Counted from the stretch's first letter, positions 17,187 to 26,744 are shown. The stretch: 64,000 bases of DNA from Pseudoramibacter sp. (GCF_022484225.1 NZ_JAKVLT010000001.1:124001-188000), one strand, 5' to 3'. Notes: generated from the sequence alone by a model not told the origin. Made by a program: numbers and translations.

Positions 17187-17902
17187 TCGTTCTACCTGCT
17201 ATCGACATCAAAGGCGGCCAGTGTGTGCGGCTGCGCCAGGGTGAAAAAGACGACGAAACCGTTTATTTCAAAGATCCCGTCAAGGTCGCCAAACAGTTTG
17301 AATCCTGGGGTGCTCAGTATCTCCACATCGTCGACCTCGACGGCGCCTTTAACGGCAAGCCGCAGAATTTCGACATCATTAAAAAGATTCTGTCGGCTGT
17401 CGACATTCCCATCGAACTGGGGGGCGGCATCCGCAACGCCGAAATCGCCAAGACCTACATCGACGCCGGGGTTTCCCGCATCATCGTCGGCACTCAGGCC
17501 ATCAAGGACTTCAATTTTATTGAACACCTGATCTATCACTACGACAACAAGGTCTGCGTGTCCATCGACGCCAGAGACGGCATGGTCCGCACCGAAGGCT
17601 GGACTCAGGACAGCGACATGGAAGCGCTGGAACTGGCCACTTCTCTTGAAAAAGTCGGCCTGTCCACCCTCGTATACACCGATATCTCAAAAGACGGCAT
17701 GATGTCCGGCCCGAATTTCGACATGCTCAACGTCTTGAACCAGAACCTGAACATCGACATCATCGCCTCCGGCGGCGTCGCAAGCGTTGAACATCTGGAC
17801 CGCCTGAGAAATATGGATCTTTACGGCGCGATCACCGGCAAAGCCGTTTACGAAGGCGCCATCGACCTGAAGGCTTATTTCGCCGAACACCCGAATTCCT
17901 GA
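17183..17902 (+). CDS. hisA: ProFAR isomerase
   Basis: TIM-barrel isomerase acting on the ProFAR intermediate. The catalytic Asp is in [14 protein letters not shown] at the N-terminus and the second Asp in [14 protein letters not shown]. Phosphate is held by GGGIRN and ASGGVAS. The ATG at 17183 overlaps the hisH stop, with AAGGAG upstream; the longer frame from 17165 would add residues without family match. 239 residues. Confidence 0.97.
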   Translation: MIVLPAIDIKGGQCVRLRQGEKDDETVYFKDPVKVAKQFESWGAQYLHIVDLDGAFNGKPQNFDIIKKILSAVDIPIELGGGIRNAEIAKTYIDAGVSRIIVGTQAIKDFNFIEHLIYHYDNKVCVSIDARDGMVRTEGWTQDSDMEALELATSLEKVGLSTLVYTDISKDGMMSGPNFDMLNVLNQNLNIDIIASGGVASVEHLDRLRNMDLYGAITGKAVYEGAIDLKAYFAEHPNS

Positions 17903-17916
17903 AAGGATCACGTACT

Positions 17917-18675
17917 ATGCTGACAAAAAGAATTATTCCGTGTCTGGACGTCGACCACGGCCGCGTCGTCAAGGGCAAAAAATTCAAAAACATTCAGGAT
18001 GTCGCCGATCCCGTCGAACTGGGCCGCTATTATTCAGAACAGGGCGCCGACGAACTGGTCTTTTACGATATCACGGCCAGTTATGAAAAGCGGGACATCT
18101 TCATCAACGTGGTGGAAAAAGTCGCCGAAGCGGTCCGGATTCCCTTTACCATCGGCGGCGGCATCCGCACCACCGACGATTTCCGCCAGGTCTTAATGGC
18201 CGGCGCGGATAAAGTTTCCGTCAATTCCGCTGCGGTGAACAATCCCCAGCTCATCATGGACGCCGCCCTGCGTTTCGGCAACCAGTGCGTGGTGCTGTCC
18301 ATCGACGCCAAACGCAACGGCAAAGGGTCCTGGGATGTGTTCGTCGACGGCGGCCGGAAAAACACCGGCATCGACGCCATTGAATGGGCCAAAAAGGGAG
18401 AATCCCTGGGCGCCGGCGAAATCTGCATCAACTCCATCGACACCGACGGGGTCAAACGGGGATACGATATCGAGCTCAACCAGAAGCTCTCTGAAACCCT
18501 CACCATCCCGGTGATCGCCTCCGGCGGCGCCGGCAAAATGCAGGATTTTTCTGAAGTCCTGAAAGCCGGCGCCGATGCAGCGCTGGCTGCCTCTGTTTTT
18601 CACTACAAGGAAATCCTGATTCCGGAATTAAAACACTACCTGTCCGGCGAAGGCCTGCCCATCCGCCTCGTCTAG
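17917..18675 (+). CDS. hisF: Imidazole glycerol phosphate synthase, cyclase subunit
   Basis: TIM-barrel partner of HisH, forming IGP and AICAR. Catalytic Asp residues are in [15 protein letters not shown] and in [15 protein letters not shown]. Phosphate loops are [11 protein letters not shown] and [11 protein letters not shown]. At 252 residues the length is standard. AAAGGA precedes the ATG, and 14 nt separate it from hisA. Confidence 0.98.
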   Translation: MLTKRIIPCLDVDHGRVVKGKKFKNIQDVADPVELGRYYSEQGADELVFYDITASYEKRDIFINVVEKVAEAVRIPFTIGGGIRTTDDFRQVLMAGADKVSVNSAAVNNPQLIMDAALRFGNQCVVLSIDAKRNGKGSWDVFVDGGRKNTGIDAIEWAKKGESLGAGEICINSIDTDGVKRGYDIELNQKLSETLTIPVIASGGAGKMQDFSEVLKAGADAALAASVFHYKEILIPELKHYLSGEGLPIRLV

Positions 18676-18696
18676 CACACAAAGAAAGAAGACACG

Positions 18697-19398
18697 ATGC
18701 CGAATACACTTCAAACCCTTACGTCTCTGGACGACGTTCAGATCAAATACAACGATCAGGGCCTCGTCCCTGCTGTCCTTCAGGACTACCGCACCCGCCA
18801 GGTCCTCATGATGGCCTGGATGAATGCAGAATCCATTCAGATCACCCTTGAAACGGGAAAGGCGACCTTTTTCAGCCGCTCCCGCCAGAGTCTGTGGACC
18901 AAAGGCGAAACCTCCGGCCACTTCCAGCACGTCGTCACGTTCTATTATGACTGCGACGCAGACACGTTGCTTTTGGAAGTGATTCCCGACGGTCCGGCCT
19001 GCCACACCGGCCACACCAGCTGCTTCTACCGGGAACTGGCCGAAAATCCTGATCTGGCAAAGGGCAACAGCAGCATCCTGAAAACCTTAAACGACCAGAT
19101 CGAAGACCGCAAGGCCCACCCCGTCGAAGGCTCCTACACCAACTACCTCTTTAACGAAGGGCTGGACAAGATCTTGAAAAAAGTCGGCGAAGAATCCACC
19201 GAAACGGTCATCGCCGCCAAGAACACTGATCCCGGCGAGCTCGTTTTCGAAGCCTCCGACCTGATTTACCATCTGGCCGTGCTGCTCAACTACAAGCATC
19301 TCTCCTTTGACGATGTTTTTGAAAAGCTCACCGAACGCCACAGCCACAAACGCCGCGACGAATACGGCAGCAAAGGGAAAATCAAAAATAAAAAATAA
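18697..19398 (+). CDS. hisI: Bifunctional PR-AMP cyclohydrolase / PR-ATP pyrophosphatase
   Basis: Fusion for steps 2 and 3 of the pathway, often named hisIE. Residues 1-120 are the HisI cyclohydrolase ([26 protein letters not shown], and zinc ligands in [10 protein letters not shown] and [11 protein letters not shown]). Residues ~130-220 are the HisE MazG-like pyrophosphatase ([27 protein letters not shown]). It is the last gene, before a strong terminator. The operon thus holds all his steps except histidinol-phosphate phosphatase. Confidence 0.96.
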   Translation: MPNTLQTLTSLDDVQIKYNDQGLVPAVLQDYRTRQVLMMAWMNAESIQITLETGKATFFSRSRQSLWTKGETSGHFQHVVTFYYDCDADTLLLEVIPDGPACHTGHTSCFYRELAENPDLAKGNSSILKTLNDQIEDRKAHPVEGSYTNYLFNEGLDKILKKVGEESTETVIAAKNTDPGELVFEASDLIYHLAVLLNYKHLSFDDVFEKLTERHSHKRRDEYGSKGKIKNKK

Positions 19399-19410
19399 AA
19401 TGCATAAGCA

Positions 19411-19464
19411 AAAAGCCGCCCGCTTTTATCCCGCCTGAGATAAAAGCGCACGGCTTTCTTTTTT
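19411..19464. terminator. his operon terminator, shared with the convergent gene
   Basis: Stem AAAGCCG-CCCGCTTTTATC / GATAAAAGCG-CACGGCTTT with an 8-nt loop and a T-run at 19456-19464. The last codons of the convergent arginase-fold gene are inside the stem. Confidence 0.85.
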
Positions 19465-20172
19465 GTAAAATTTTAAGGATTTAATGAGACGGACCAGCTG
19501 GCGGTTGAACTTTTCGCCCCGCCACTGTTCGCCGTAAACGGTGCTTTCGCCGCAGACATCCATACCCCGAATGGCGCAGATCTGATCGGCCGCCCGCAGC
19601 AGACGCTCAAAGACCGGAAATCTCAAACGGCCCTGATCCCAATTGGTGCGCACTTCCCGATTGGAAAAGACATCCTTGTCCAAAGAGATGTACAGCGGGC
19701 GGTGCCGGTGCTGTTTCAAGAATCTGACGGCCTGCTCTGCATCGTCCGTCGCCGTCACCCGGTCCCGGAAATTTGTTGGAATGTGGGACAGATAACGGGG
19801 GTCCATGCCGAAATGCAGCACCTGCTTCACCATGGGCAGATCTTCCACCGTGCGCAAAAGCCACGACCCGCAGCTCATGATTTTGCCAAAAACCGGGGGC
19901 AGCATATCGGAATGGTGATCGAAGACCAAAAGATTCACAGGTTCACTTAATTTTTCAAGCCAGTAATACGTCAGATAATGGTAATTGCCGTTGTCGATGA
20001 AATGTACCTCCGCCGGCGTACAGTGCTTCAGCCTTTTTCGGATCATCCGGGCAGCCTGATCGTCGCAGTAGCCTGTGGTCCCCGGAATGTCCTCGAGATC
20101 GATCCACTGATCGTCTTTGCCGTAAAACTGCTGGTGCCGATAGACCCCAGATAAGTTTAAAATTAAAATAAT
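19426..20172 (-). CDS. Arginase-fold (ureohydrolase superfamily) protein, apparent ATT start
   Basis: Related to metal-dependent arginase/agmatinase hydrolases. Metal-ligand segments are visible: HFIDNGNYHYLT, VFDHHSDM and ISLDKDVFSN. The substrate is unknown. The first ATG (20046) would drop the opening strand. Upstream the same frame continues with good family-like sequence, IILILNLSGVYRHQQFYG and IDLEDIPGTTGYCDDQAA, back to the rsmF-like stop (TAA, 20179-20181). No ATG, GTG or TTG exists between them. ATT at 20172 or 20169, a few nt after AAGG, is the best start, giving about 248 residues. ATT starts are rare (infC is the known case). Co-transcribed with the upstream methyltransferase gene. 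Confidence 0.75.
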   Translation of the reverse strand: MILILNLSGVYRHQQFYGKDDQWIDLEDIPGTTGYCDDQAARMIRKRLKHCTPAEVHFIDNGNYHYLTYYWLEKLSEPVNLLVFDHHSDMLPPVFGKIMSCGSWLLRTVEDLPMVKQVLHFGMDPRYLSHIPTNFRDRVTATDDAEQAVRFLKQHRHRPLYISLDKDVFSNREVRTNWDQGRLRFPVFERLLRAADQICAIRGMDVCGESTVYGEQWRGEKFNRQLVRLIKSLKFYKKESRALLSQAG

Positions 20173-20178
20173 ATCGCC

Positions 20179-21600
20179 TTATTTCTTTAAAATTCTAAGT
20201 CCCTTGGGCAGATGGTTTTTGACCGCGCCTCCGGACGCCTTGCCCCAGCCCAGGGGATACCCCTGCCAGCACATGAGCACCCAGCCCTTTAAACTGCCCT
20301 GATACGGAATGGGCTCCCCTTTCATGTAGGCGTAAGCCTCGTCGTCGTTATTAAAATCATAGACCGATTGAATTTCACCGCGCTTTAATGCCATCGCCAG
20401 GGTGTGGGAAGGCTCGAAGCGGCCCTTTTTAAACGTGCCGATGAAAAAGCCCGGACGCACCCATTTGGCCAGCTGCAGCTGACCTGGAGCGAGGCCTTCG
20501 GGAAGGACGTAAAGCTGATCTTGATAGATCATCGGCGTCCCCTCTAATTCAGCACAGAGCCCCACCGTTTCTGCAAAGGCCCTGTAATCTTTGAGGTCCC
20601 GCTTTGAAGCGCGGTGCCAAAGGGATTTTTTCGATTTTTTCTTTGAAAAAGCGGGCTGCAGATCCGCGCCATCTGATGAGACTTTGACCAGTCTGGCCAC
20701 AAAATGGCCTTCGCCCTCGGCCCTGTGGGGCATGATGCGGACCGCCTTTGCAACGTCAGCGCAACCGCGCTTTGTCCATTCCGGCCGGCCGTGGTCTGAA
20801 AGCCCCTTCAATTCAATGGGAAGGACCTGATATTTGCCGCTTTCCACTAAAAATTCGACCATCTGTTCGTCTTCTTCCGGCGCAAAGGTACAGGTCGAAT
20901 ACACCAGCTCACCGCCGGGCTTTAACAGCTGATCGACCGTTTCGAGCATTTTTTTCTGTCTTCTGGCGCAGTCGGCGACGCGGTCCAGATCCCAGGCCTC
21001 GGCCACGGCCGGATCTTTTCGGAACATGCCTTCCCCGGAACACGGCGCGTCGACGAGAATTTTGTCAAAGGTGCAGCCGAACACCGCCACCAGCTGATCC
21101 GGGCGCATATTCGTGATCACCGCATTTTTAATCCCCATGCGCTCCACATTGGAAGCTAAAATTTTCGCACGGCTCTTGACCACCTCGTTGGCCGCCAGAA
21201 AGCCTGTGTTCTGAAGGGCGCAGGCCAGCTGTGTCGTTTTGCCTCCGGGCGCCGCGCACAAATCCAGCACCCGGTCCCCCGGCTTTGGATTTAAAGCTGC
21301 GGCGGGAATCATCGCCGAAGGCTCCTGCACGTAAAACAGCCCGGCGTTGTAGGCCAGTTGCTTGCCCGGCCGCTCATCCGCATCAATGTAAACGCCGGTG
21401 CCGCACCACGGAATGGGCTGGGTTTCAAAGGGGATGCGGCTCACCATTTCTGCCAAGCCGGCTTTTAGCGTGTTGGCCCGAAGGCCTTTTTTGGGCACAT
21501 GGCTGTAGCTTTTGAGAAAAAGTTCAAATTCTTCTTCTCCTAAAAGCGCCGACATTTTTTTGACAAAAGCCTCCGGCAGCGTCAATTTTTGTTCTGTCAT
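20179..21600 (-). CDS. NOL1/NOP2/Sun-family RNA m5C methyltransferase, RsmF-like
   Basis: SAM-dependent methyltransferase placing m5C on rRNA or tRNA. The SAM-binding motif is LCAAPGGKTTQLA; the two cysteines of the mechanism are in DAPCSGEGMFRKDP and YSTCTFAPEEDEQMVEFL. The last ~130 residues form the RsmF-type C-terminal RNA-binding (PUA-like) domain, seen in GWVLMCWQGYPLGWGKA. The 473 residues fit this group. It starts 1 nt downstream of the PIN-TRAM gene stop and its stop is directly followed by the arginase-fold gene, so the three probably share a transcript. The exact RNA target cannot be told. Confidence 0.9.
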   Translation of the reverse strand: MTEQKLTLPEAFVKKMSALLGEEEFELFLKSYSHVPKKGLRANTLKAGLAEMVSRIPFETQPIPWCGTGVYIDADERPGKQLAYNAGLFYVQEPSAMIPAAALNPKPGDRVLDLCAAPGGKTTQLACALQNTGFLAANEVVKSRAKILASNVERMGIKNAVITNMRPDQLVAVFGCTFDKILVDAPCSGEGMFRKDPAVAEAWDLDRVADCARRQKKMLETVDQLLKPGGELVYSTCTFAPEEDEQMVEFLVESGKYQVLPIELKGLSDHGRPEWTKRGCADVAKAVRIMPHRAEGEGHFVARLVKVSSDGADLQPAFSKKKSKKSLWHRASKRDLKDYRAFAETVGLCAELEGTPMIYQDQLYVLPEGLAPGQLQLAKWVRPGFFIGTFKKGRFEPSHTLAMALKRGEIQSVYDFNNDDEAYAYMKGEPIPYQGSLKGWVLMCWQGYPLGWGKASGGAVKNHLPKGLRILKK

Positions 21601-21601
21601 C

Positions 21602-22720
21602 TTATTGCTGATCAGCCTTTCCGAAAATCATCCGCCCTGCGGCAGTCTGCAGCACGCTGGTCACCGTCACTACGATTTTCTGGCCGATAAAGCGCCGGCC
21701 GTTTTCGACGACGATCATGGTGCCATCGTCCAGATAGGCCACGGCCTGTCCGGATTCCTTGCCGTTCTTGACCGGGTGCACCTGCATGGTTTCGCCTGGG
21801 AGCACCACCGGTTTCACCGCGTTGGCCAGAGCGTTGATGTTCAGCACGGGAATGCCCCGGACCTTGGCCACCTTGTTGAGATTGTAATCATTGGTGATGA
21901 TTTTCATTTTCTCTTCTTTTCCCATTTCGAGCAGCTTATCGTCAACGCCCCGCAGATTCGGATAATCTTTGTCTACGACGTGGATCAGGCTGCCGTATTC
22001 GGACTGCATCTTGTTGATGATGTCGAGCCCCCGCCGGCCTCTCACCCGTTTGAGATCGTCGCCGTTGTCTGCGAGCAGCTGCAGCTCACTGAGCACAAAA
22101 GAAGGCACCACCAGAGGCCCTTCCAAAAATCCAGACTGAATGATGTCGTAAATCCGGCCGTCGATAATTGCCGATGTGTCAAGCACTTTTGTGTGTTCTT
22201 CCAGGGGGTTGTTCGTCTTTTTCCGGTTTAACCTTCTGGAAAAGCCGCCGCTGTTTTCCCGCATGGTCTGCAGGCTGCCCATGATCTGATCCCGCTTGCG
22301 CACCGGAATGATGACCCCTAAATAGGCCATGAGCACATACACCACCAAGGTAATTGTGCTGGACAGCCAGTGAATCTGAATCTGACTGACGGGAACGCAG
22401 ATCAGCATCGCGATCAAAAGTCCGATGATGAGCCCGAAAATCCCGAGGACGATATCCGCCAGACGCACTTCAGCCATCGCTTTTTCGACGGATTCGGAAA
22501 TGGATTTGCCGACCTTGGCGACCAATGGAAAAATAAAATAAAAAATAAGTCCAAAGATAATAACAAAAAGAATAATGGTCAGCCACTGGTGCTGCAGAAT
22601 CCAGGTCTTATGAACAAAGAGAACCGACTCCCACCGTCCGCGGCAGGCGACAACGCCTAGCAGATAGCCGAGCACCATGCCGATGACGGTGCATACGCCT
22701 CGTATGACTTTTTTTAACAT
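21602..22720 (-). CDS. Membrane-anchored PIN-TRAM domain protein (YacL family)
   Basis: About four N-terminal membrane helices (residues 1-140) are followed by a PIN nuclease-like domain beginning KVLDTSAIIDGRIYDI with conserved acidic residues (DNGDDLKRVRG, ITNDYNLNKVA). A C-terminal TRAM RNA-binding domain (QAVAYLDDGTMIVVENGRRFIG) ends the chain. This architecture is that of Bacillus YacL. The role is not established; RNA processing or decay at the membrane is inferred from the domains. In Bacillus yacL neighbours ispD-ispF; here a methyltransferase follows instead. AGGAGGTG precedes the ATG. Confidence 0.92.
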   Translation of the reverse strand: MLKKVIRGVCTVIGMVLGYLLGVVACRGRWESVLFVHKTWILQHQWLTIILFVIIFGLIFYFIFPLVAKVGKSISESVEKAMAEVRLADIVLGIFGLIIGLLIAMLICVPVSQIQIHWLSSTITLVVYVLMAYLGVIIPVRKRDQIMGSLQTMRENSGGFSRRLNRKKTNNPLEEHTKVLDTSAIIDGRIYDIIQSGFLEGPLVVPSFVLSELQLLADNGDDLKRVRGRRGLDIINKMQSEYGSLIHVVDKDYPNLRGVDDKLLEMGKEEKMKIITNDYNLNKVAKVRGIPVLNINALANAVKPVVLPGETMQVHPVKNGKESGQAVAYLDDGTMIVVENGRRFIGQKIVVTVTSVLQTAAGRMIFGKADQQ

Positions 22721-22753
22721 CCCTTCACCTCCTCTAATCTTTACATTTTTACT

Positions 22754-22762
22754 ATTATATCA
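22754..22762 (-). promoter_or_regulatory. Extended -10 promoter of the PIN-TRAM gene
   Basis: Minus-strand TGATATAAT, an extended -10, 34 bp from the ATG, downstream of the carD terminator. The -35 is weak. Confidence 0.55.
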
Positions 22763-22824
22763 TAGCTTAAAGCGGATTCAGGCCGCTAAAGAATATTTTT
22801 ATAGACGGTTTATAAGAATTCAAT

Positions 22825-22848
22825 AAAAAAAAGCCCGTCTGGGCTTTT
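22825..22848 (-). terminator. carD terminator
   Basis: AAAAGCCC-AGAC-GGGCTTTT with a long T-run on the minus strand, 16 bp past the carD stop. Confidence 0.85.
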
Positions 22849-22863
22849 CTGCCAATGCACCCC

Positions 22864-23352
22864 TCAGGCCTGCACGGCATCTTCGATCGCATCATCGGCC
22901 TTGCGCTTGTCTTCGTTTTCGACCACCATCAATTCTGAAATCAAAAAGTTTTTGGCGGTCATCAGCATCTTTTTATCGCCGCTGGACAGGCCCTTTTTGC
23001 GGTCAAGGATCATCAAATTGCGCGTCACCCTGGCAACATCGAGGATATCGCCTGTTTTCATCTGATCCATATTGTCCTGATAGCGCTTTGACCAGTTGGA
23101 GGTCATTTTGTCCTGAGGCTGTTTCAGCACTTCGAACATTTTCTGAATATCTTCGTGGGTGGGGATATCCCGGAGCCCCACTTCATCAGCTTTATCGACT
23201 GGAATTAAGATTTCCATTCCCTCAGATGCAATGGTCACTTTGTAATACGTCTGTACTTTATCAAAAATGTCCATCTTTTCAATATCTTCAATAACGCCCG
23301 CACCGTGCATTGGATATACAATTTTGTCGCCGATCTTATACATGTTCTGCAC
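22864..23352 (-). CDS. CarD-family transcription regulator
   Basis: CarD/CdnL proteins bind the RNA polymerase beta subunit and stabilise open complexes at promoters. The N-terminal RNAP-interaction Tudor-like domain begins KIGDKIVYPMHGAGVIEDIE; the C-terminal helical DNA-binding part includes NWSKRYQDNMDQMKTGDILDVA. At 162 residues it has the family's normal length. It is transcribed from a near-perfect promoter and ends at its own terminator. Confidence 0.95.
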   Translation of the reverse strand: MQNMYKIGDKIVYPMHGAGVIEDIEKMDIFDKVQTYYKVTIASEGMEILIPVDKADEVGLRDIPTHEDIQKMFEVLKQPQDKMTSNWSKRYQDNMDQMKTGDILDVARVTRNLMILDRKKGLSSGDKKMLMTAKNFLISELMVVENEDKRKADDAIEDAVQA

Positions 23353-23408
23353 CTCTGTTTGTTTATTGCTTTTATTATAACATAAAAAGATATAGACATA
23401 AATATCAA

Positions 23409-23437
23409 ATTATACGAATTAATTTTAGTTTTGTCAA
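23409..23437 (-). promoter_or_regulatory. Consensus carD promoter
   Basis: Minus-strand TTGACA (23432-23437), 17-bp spacer, TATAAT (23409-23414): full consensus. A second TATAAT lies at 23374-23379. The -35 abuts the tex stop and no tex terminator is visible, so readthrough from tex is also possible. Confidence 0.85.
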
Positions 23438-23441
23438 GCCT

Positions 23442-25595
23442 TTATAAGCGCATGGACAAAGATATCCGATTCCGGTCGAGGTCCACAGATAAAACTCGGA
23501 CCGTAACCACGTCCCCGACGGACAAAACCGCTGTGGGATCCTCGATATAACGGTCTGAAATCTCCGAAATATGGACCAGTCCGTCCTGATGCACCCCGAT
23601 GTCCACAAAAGCGCCGAAATCGACCACGTTGCGCACCGTGCCGGTCAGTTCCATGTCAGGTTTTAAATCCGCGATGGACAGGATTTCTTTTCTCAGTAAA
23701 ATCGGCGGCGCGCTGTCCCGCGGGTCGCGTCCCGGGCGACTGAGTTCTTCGACAATGTCTTCGAGGGTCCATTTGCCGGCGCCAAAGGCTTGCTGAATCG
23801 GCCCAGGATCTACCTCGCGAAGGGCCTTCGAAAGGGCTGCTTTTGAATCCAAAAGGGCGTCTTTGCCGACGCCTGCCGCCTTTAACAAGGCTTTTGCGAC
23901 GGGATAAGACTCCGGATGCACGGCGGTGCGGTCCAGGGGCTCTGTCCCCTCTGTGATGCGCAGAAATCCCGCACACTGTTCAAAGCGCTTTCTTCCCATG
24001 CCCTTGATTTTAAGCAGTGCTTTTCGGTTTGGGATAGGCCCATTTTCATCCCGGTAATCGACAATATTCTGAGCGATCGTCTCTGTGATCCCCGAAACGT
24101 GCTGCAGCAGCACCTTTGACGCGCGGTTCACGTCCACGCCGACCCGGTTGACGGCATCTTCGACCACACCGTCCAAGGCAGTCTTCAGCGCCTTCTGATC
24201 CACGTCCAGCTGGTACTGGCCGATGCCGATGTGCTCCGGTTCGATCTTCACCAGTTCCGACATCGGGTCCTGGAGACGCCCGGCGATGGAAATGGCGCCC
24301 CGAAGAGACACGTCGATCTCCGGATACTCTTCTGCCGCCAGGGGCGACGCCGAATAGATGGAGGCGCCGGCTTCAGAAACAATGGTGTACTGCACATCGA
24401 GATGGGCTTTGCGGATCGTATCTGCAATCAGTTGCTCACTTTCCCGGGACGCGGTGCCGTTGCCGATGGCGATGACTTCAGTGTGGGTCCTGCGAATCAA
24501 ATCGACGAGCTTCTGTGCCTCTTTGCCGCCGCCTTTTTTGCCCCGGGTGAGAAAGATCCGCGAGGTGGCCAGCAGTCTGCCGGTGGGACTCAGCACGGCG
24601 ATTTTGCACCCGTTTTTAAAGCCCGGGTCAAACCCCATCACCGTTTTGCCCTTTAGAGGCCGGGCCATAAGCAGTTTCTTCAGGTTGATGCCGAAGCTGC
24701 GAATGGCGGAGGCTTCGGCCCGTTCCGTCAGCGCATTTCGGATTTCCCGGGAAATGGCCGGAAACATCAGACGCTTGTAGGCGTCTTCAATCGCCTGGCT
24801 CATACACCCGTGATCCGGAGTGACGGGCCAGGCCACCGCCTTTTGCTTTAAAAACACGGTCATCACATCGTTTTGGGGGTCAATTTTGACCGTCAGGACC
24901 TTTTCCCGTTCCCCGCGGTTAATCGCCAGAATGCGGTGGTTGGCGATTTTCGATACTGCCTCCCGATGATGATAATAATCCAGATATGGAGTTTTTTCGT
25001 CTGCGTATTCTGGTTTTACTTCAGATATTAAAACCGTCTCACTTTCCAGGCGGCTTCGGATCTGTTTTCTCAGATCGGCCCGCTCGGAAACCGTTTCTGC
25101 GGCAATGTCCTCAGCGCCCTGAAGGGCTTCACCGGCTGTTTTAACACGGCCGTCTTGGGAGATCAGCTTTTCTGCCATCCTATCAAGTTCAGCATCCGGC
25201 ATACCGCGCATCATCGCGTCCGCCAGAGGGGAAAGCCCCGCCTCCCGCGCTTTCATCGCTCGGGTGCGGCGCTTCTTTTTGTAGGGCAGGTACAAATCTT
25301 CGATGTCCTGCATCGTCGCCGCCTGATCAAAGGCTGCCGCCAAAGCGGGCGTCCATTTGTCCTGGGCTTTGATCTGCGCGGTGACGGCTGTTTTGCGGGC
25401 GTCCATCTTCCTCAGATACGCCAGCCGCTCCGCCAGGTTTCGCAGGGTCACATCGCTCATATTGCCGGTGACCTCTTTGCGGTAGCGGGCGATAAAGGGA
25501 ATCGTGTTGCCCGCGTCCATGAGTTCAATGGTCTTTTCGAGCGCCGCTTTCGGCAGTTTAAATTCCCACTGCAGGGTTTCTATTGTCGTGGTCAA
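23442..25595 (-). CDS. Tex-family RNA-binding transcription accessory protein
   Basis: Cytoplasmic nucleic-acid-binding protein related to eukaryotic Spt6. In order: an N-terminal helical/HTH region (1-200), the YqgF/RNase H-like domain (GFDPGFKNGCKIAVL near 325), helix-hairpin-helix motifs (LLQHVSGITETIAQNIVDY, LLKIKGMGRKRFEQCAGFL), and a C-terminal S1 domain (GTVRNVVDFGAFVDIGVHQD). The 717 residues are typical. The start is TTG at 25595 with GGAGG 7 nt upstream. It is transcribed toward carD. Confidence 0.96.
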   Translation of the reverse strand: MTTTIETLQWEFKLPKAALEKTIELMDAGNTIPFIARYRKEVTGNMSDVTLRNLAERLAYLRKMDARKTAVTAQIKAQDKWTPALAAAFDQAATMQDIEDLYLPYKKKRRTRAMKAREAGLSPLADAMMRGMPDAELDRMAEKLISQDGRVKTAGEALQGAEDIAAETVSERADLRKQIRSRLESETVLISEVKPEYADEKTPYLDYYHHREAVSKIANHRILAINRGEREKVLTVKIDPQNDVMTVFLKQKAVAWPVTPDHGCMSQAIEDAYKRLMFPAISREIRNALTERAEASAIRSFGINLKKLLMARPLKGKTVMGFDPGFKNGCKIAVLSPTGRLLATSRIFLTRGKKGGGKEAQKLVDLIRRTHTEVIAIGNGTASRESEQLIADTIRKAHLDVQYTIVSEAGASIYSASPLAAEEYPEIDVSLRGAISIAGRLQDPMSELVKIEPEHIGIGQYQLDVDQKALKTALDGVVEDAVNRVGVDVNRASKVLLQHVSGITETIAQNIVDYRDENGPIPNRKALLKIKGMGRKRFEQCAGFLRITEGTEPLDRTAVHPESYPVAKALLKAAGVGKDALLDSKAALSKALREVDPGPIQQAFGAGKWTLEDIVEELSRPGRDPRDSAPPILLRKEILSIADLKPDMELTGTVRNVVDFGAFVDIGVHQDGLVHISEISDRYIEDPTAVLSVGDVVTVRVLSVDLDRNRISLSMRL

Positions 25596-25700
25596 TCAAT
25601 CGCCTCCAAATATTTATTCAACTGATATTCTACTATCGATAATATGCCCTCAAAAGTCAAGGGAAGTTCTGAGCCAATCGCTGTGCTTTTTTATTTTAAG

Positions 25701-25730
25701 TTGTCAAAAAAGAAGATCTTGTGATAGAAT
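25701..25730 (+). promoter_or_regulatory. degV-type gene promoter
   Basis: TTGTCA (25701-25706), 18-bp spacer, TAGAAT (25725-25730), 41 bp before the ATG. Confidence 0.6.
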
Positions 25731-25770
25731 GAGAGTCAACTTAAATAAACCATTCTCTGAAGGAGGCTCT

Positions 25771-26661
25771 ATGAGCATTCAGTTTGTCACCGATTCAATG
25801 TGCGATATCGACGAACGCATTTTGAACCGCTATCCCTTTGAAGTTCTTCCCATTCCGATCACCATCGGAGATAAAACCTACTACGACGGCATCGACATCA
25901 CCCCGGATATGATTTTAGACTGCGGCAAAAACGACCCGGAACACTTTCCAAAAACCTCCCAGGTCCAGGCCATCACCTACCAGGAATGTTTCAAACGCCA
26001 TCTGGACCGCGGGGACGATATCATCTATTTAGCCCTTTCCAGCGGCCTGTCCGGCACTTTTCAGACTGCTTCTCTCATCGCGTCCCAGCTCCTCGAAGAT
26101 TATCCCGACCGGAAAATCTCGATCATCGACTCCAAAACCGCGACGACCGGCATGATGCTGATTCTCCACCAGGGCCTCAAGCTCAACAAACTGGGCCGTT
26201 CCTTTGAAGAAATCAGCGACACCATGAATTTCCTAAGCCGGCACATCAATATTTATTTCTTAGTCGGCAATATCTCCTGGCTCGCCAAGGGCGGGAGAAT
26301 CGGAAAAAACGTGGCAAAAATCGGCGATATGCTCAAAATCAAACCGATTCTGTACTTCAAAGACGGCCGCATCCTGCCCTACGAAAAGGTTCGGGGACAG
26401 AAAAAAGCCGAACGCCGGCTTATGGAACTGGTGGACGAAAAAATGATCGACAAAAACCAATGCGTCGGCTTCGTCCACAGCACCGCCCCAGCCCTGCAGG
26501 ACCGGGCACAGAAAATCATGACCAAAGAGATGAACATTCAAAATTTTATCATTCCCCAGCAGGGCGCCGGTGCCGCCCTCACCGTCCACATCGGTCCGGA
26601 CTGTCTCGGCATCATGTTCTTCGATGCCCTTCCGGACAACTACATCAACGTCGCCCCGTAA
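25771..26661 (+). CDS. DegV-family fatty-acid-binding protein
   Basis: DegV (FakB-like) proteins bind a fatty acid so that FakA can phosphorylate it for phospholipid synthesis. The ATG at 25771 follows AAGGAGG; a frame extending back to 25504 overlaps tex and the promoter. The 296 residues show the family signatures: FVTDSMCDID at the N-terminus, SSGLSGTFQTA around the lipid headgroup site, and GNISWLAKGGRIGK in the second domain. No fakA is adjacent. The lipid preference is not readable from sequence. Confidence 0.93.
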   Translation: MSIQFVTDSMCDIDERILNRYPFEVLPIPITIGDKTYYDGIDITPDMILDCGKNDPEHFPKTSQVQAITYQECFKRHLDRGDDIIYLALSSGLSGTFQTASLIASQLLEDYPDRKISIIDSKTATTGMMLILHQGLKLNKLGRSFEEISDTMNFLSRHINIYFLVGNISWLAKGGRIGKNVAKIGDMLKIKPILYFKDGRILPYEKVRGQKKAERRLMELVDEKMIDKNQCVGFVHSTAPALQDRAQKIMTKEMNIQNFIIPQQGAGAALTVHIGPDCLGIMFFDALPDNYINVAP

Positions 26662-26668
26662 GAACCGC

Positions 26669-26702
26669 AAGCCTGGAAGCTTTACAGCTTTCAGGCTTTT
26701 TT
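26669..26702 (+). terminator. Terminator after the degV-type gene
   Basis: AAGCCTGGAAGCT-ttac-AGCTTTCAGGCTT with TTTTTT following, 7 bp past the stop. Confidence 0.85.
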
Positions 26703-26715
26703 ATGCAAAAAAAGG

Positions 26716-26744
26716 TTGACGCCGCCGCCTCGCTTTATTACAAT
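26716..26744 (+). promoter_or_regulatory. Rrf2 gene promoter
   Basis: TTGACG (26716-26721), 17-bp spacer, TACAAT (26739-26744), followed by an (AT)n tract. 36 bp separate it from the ATG; autoregulation, common in the family, would act here. Confidence 0.7.
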
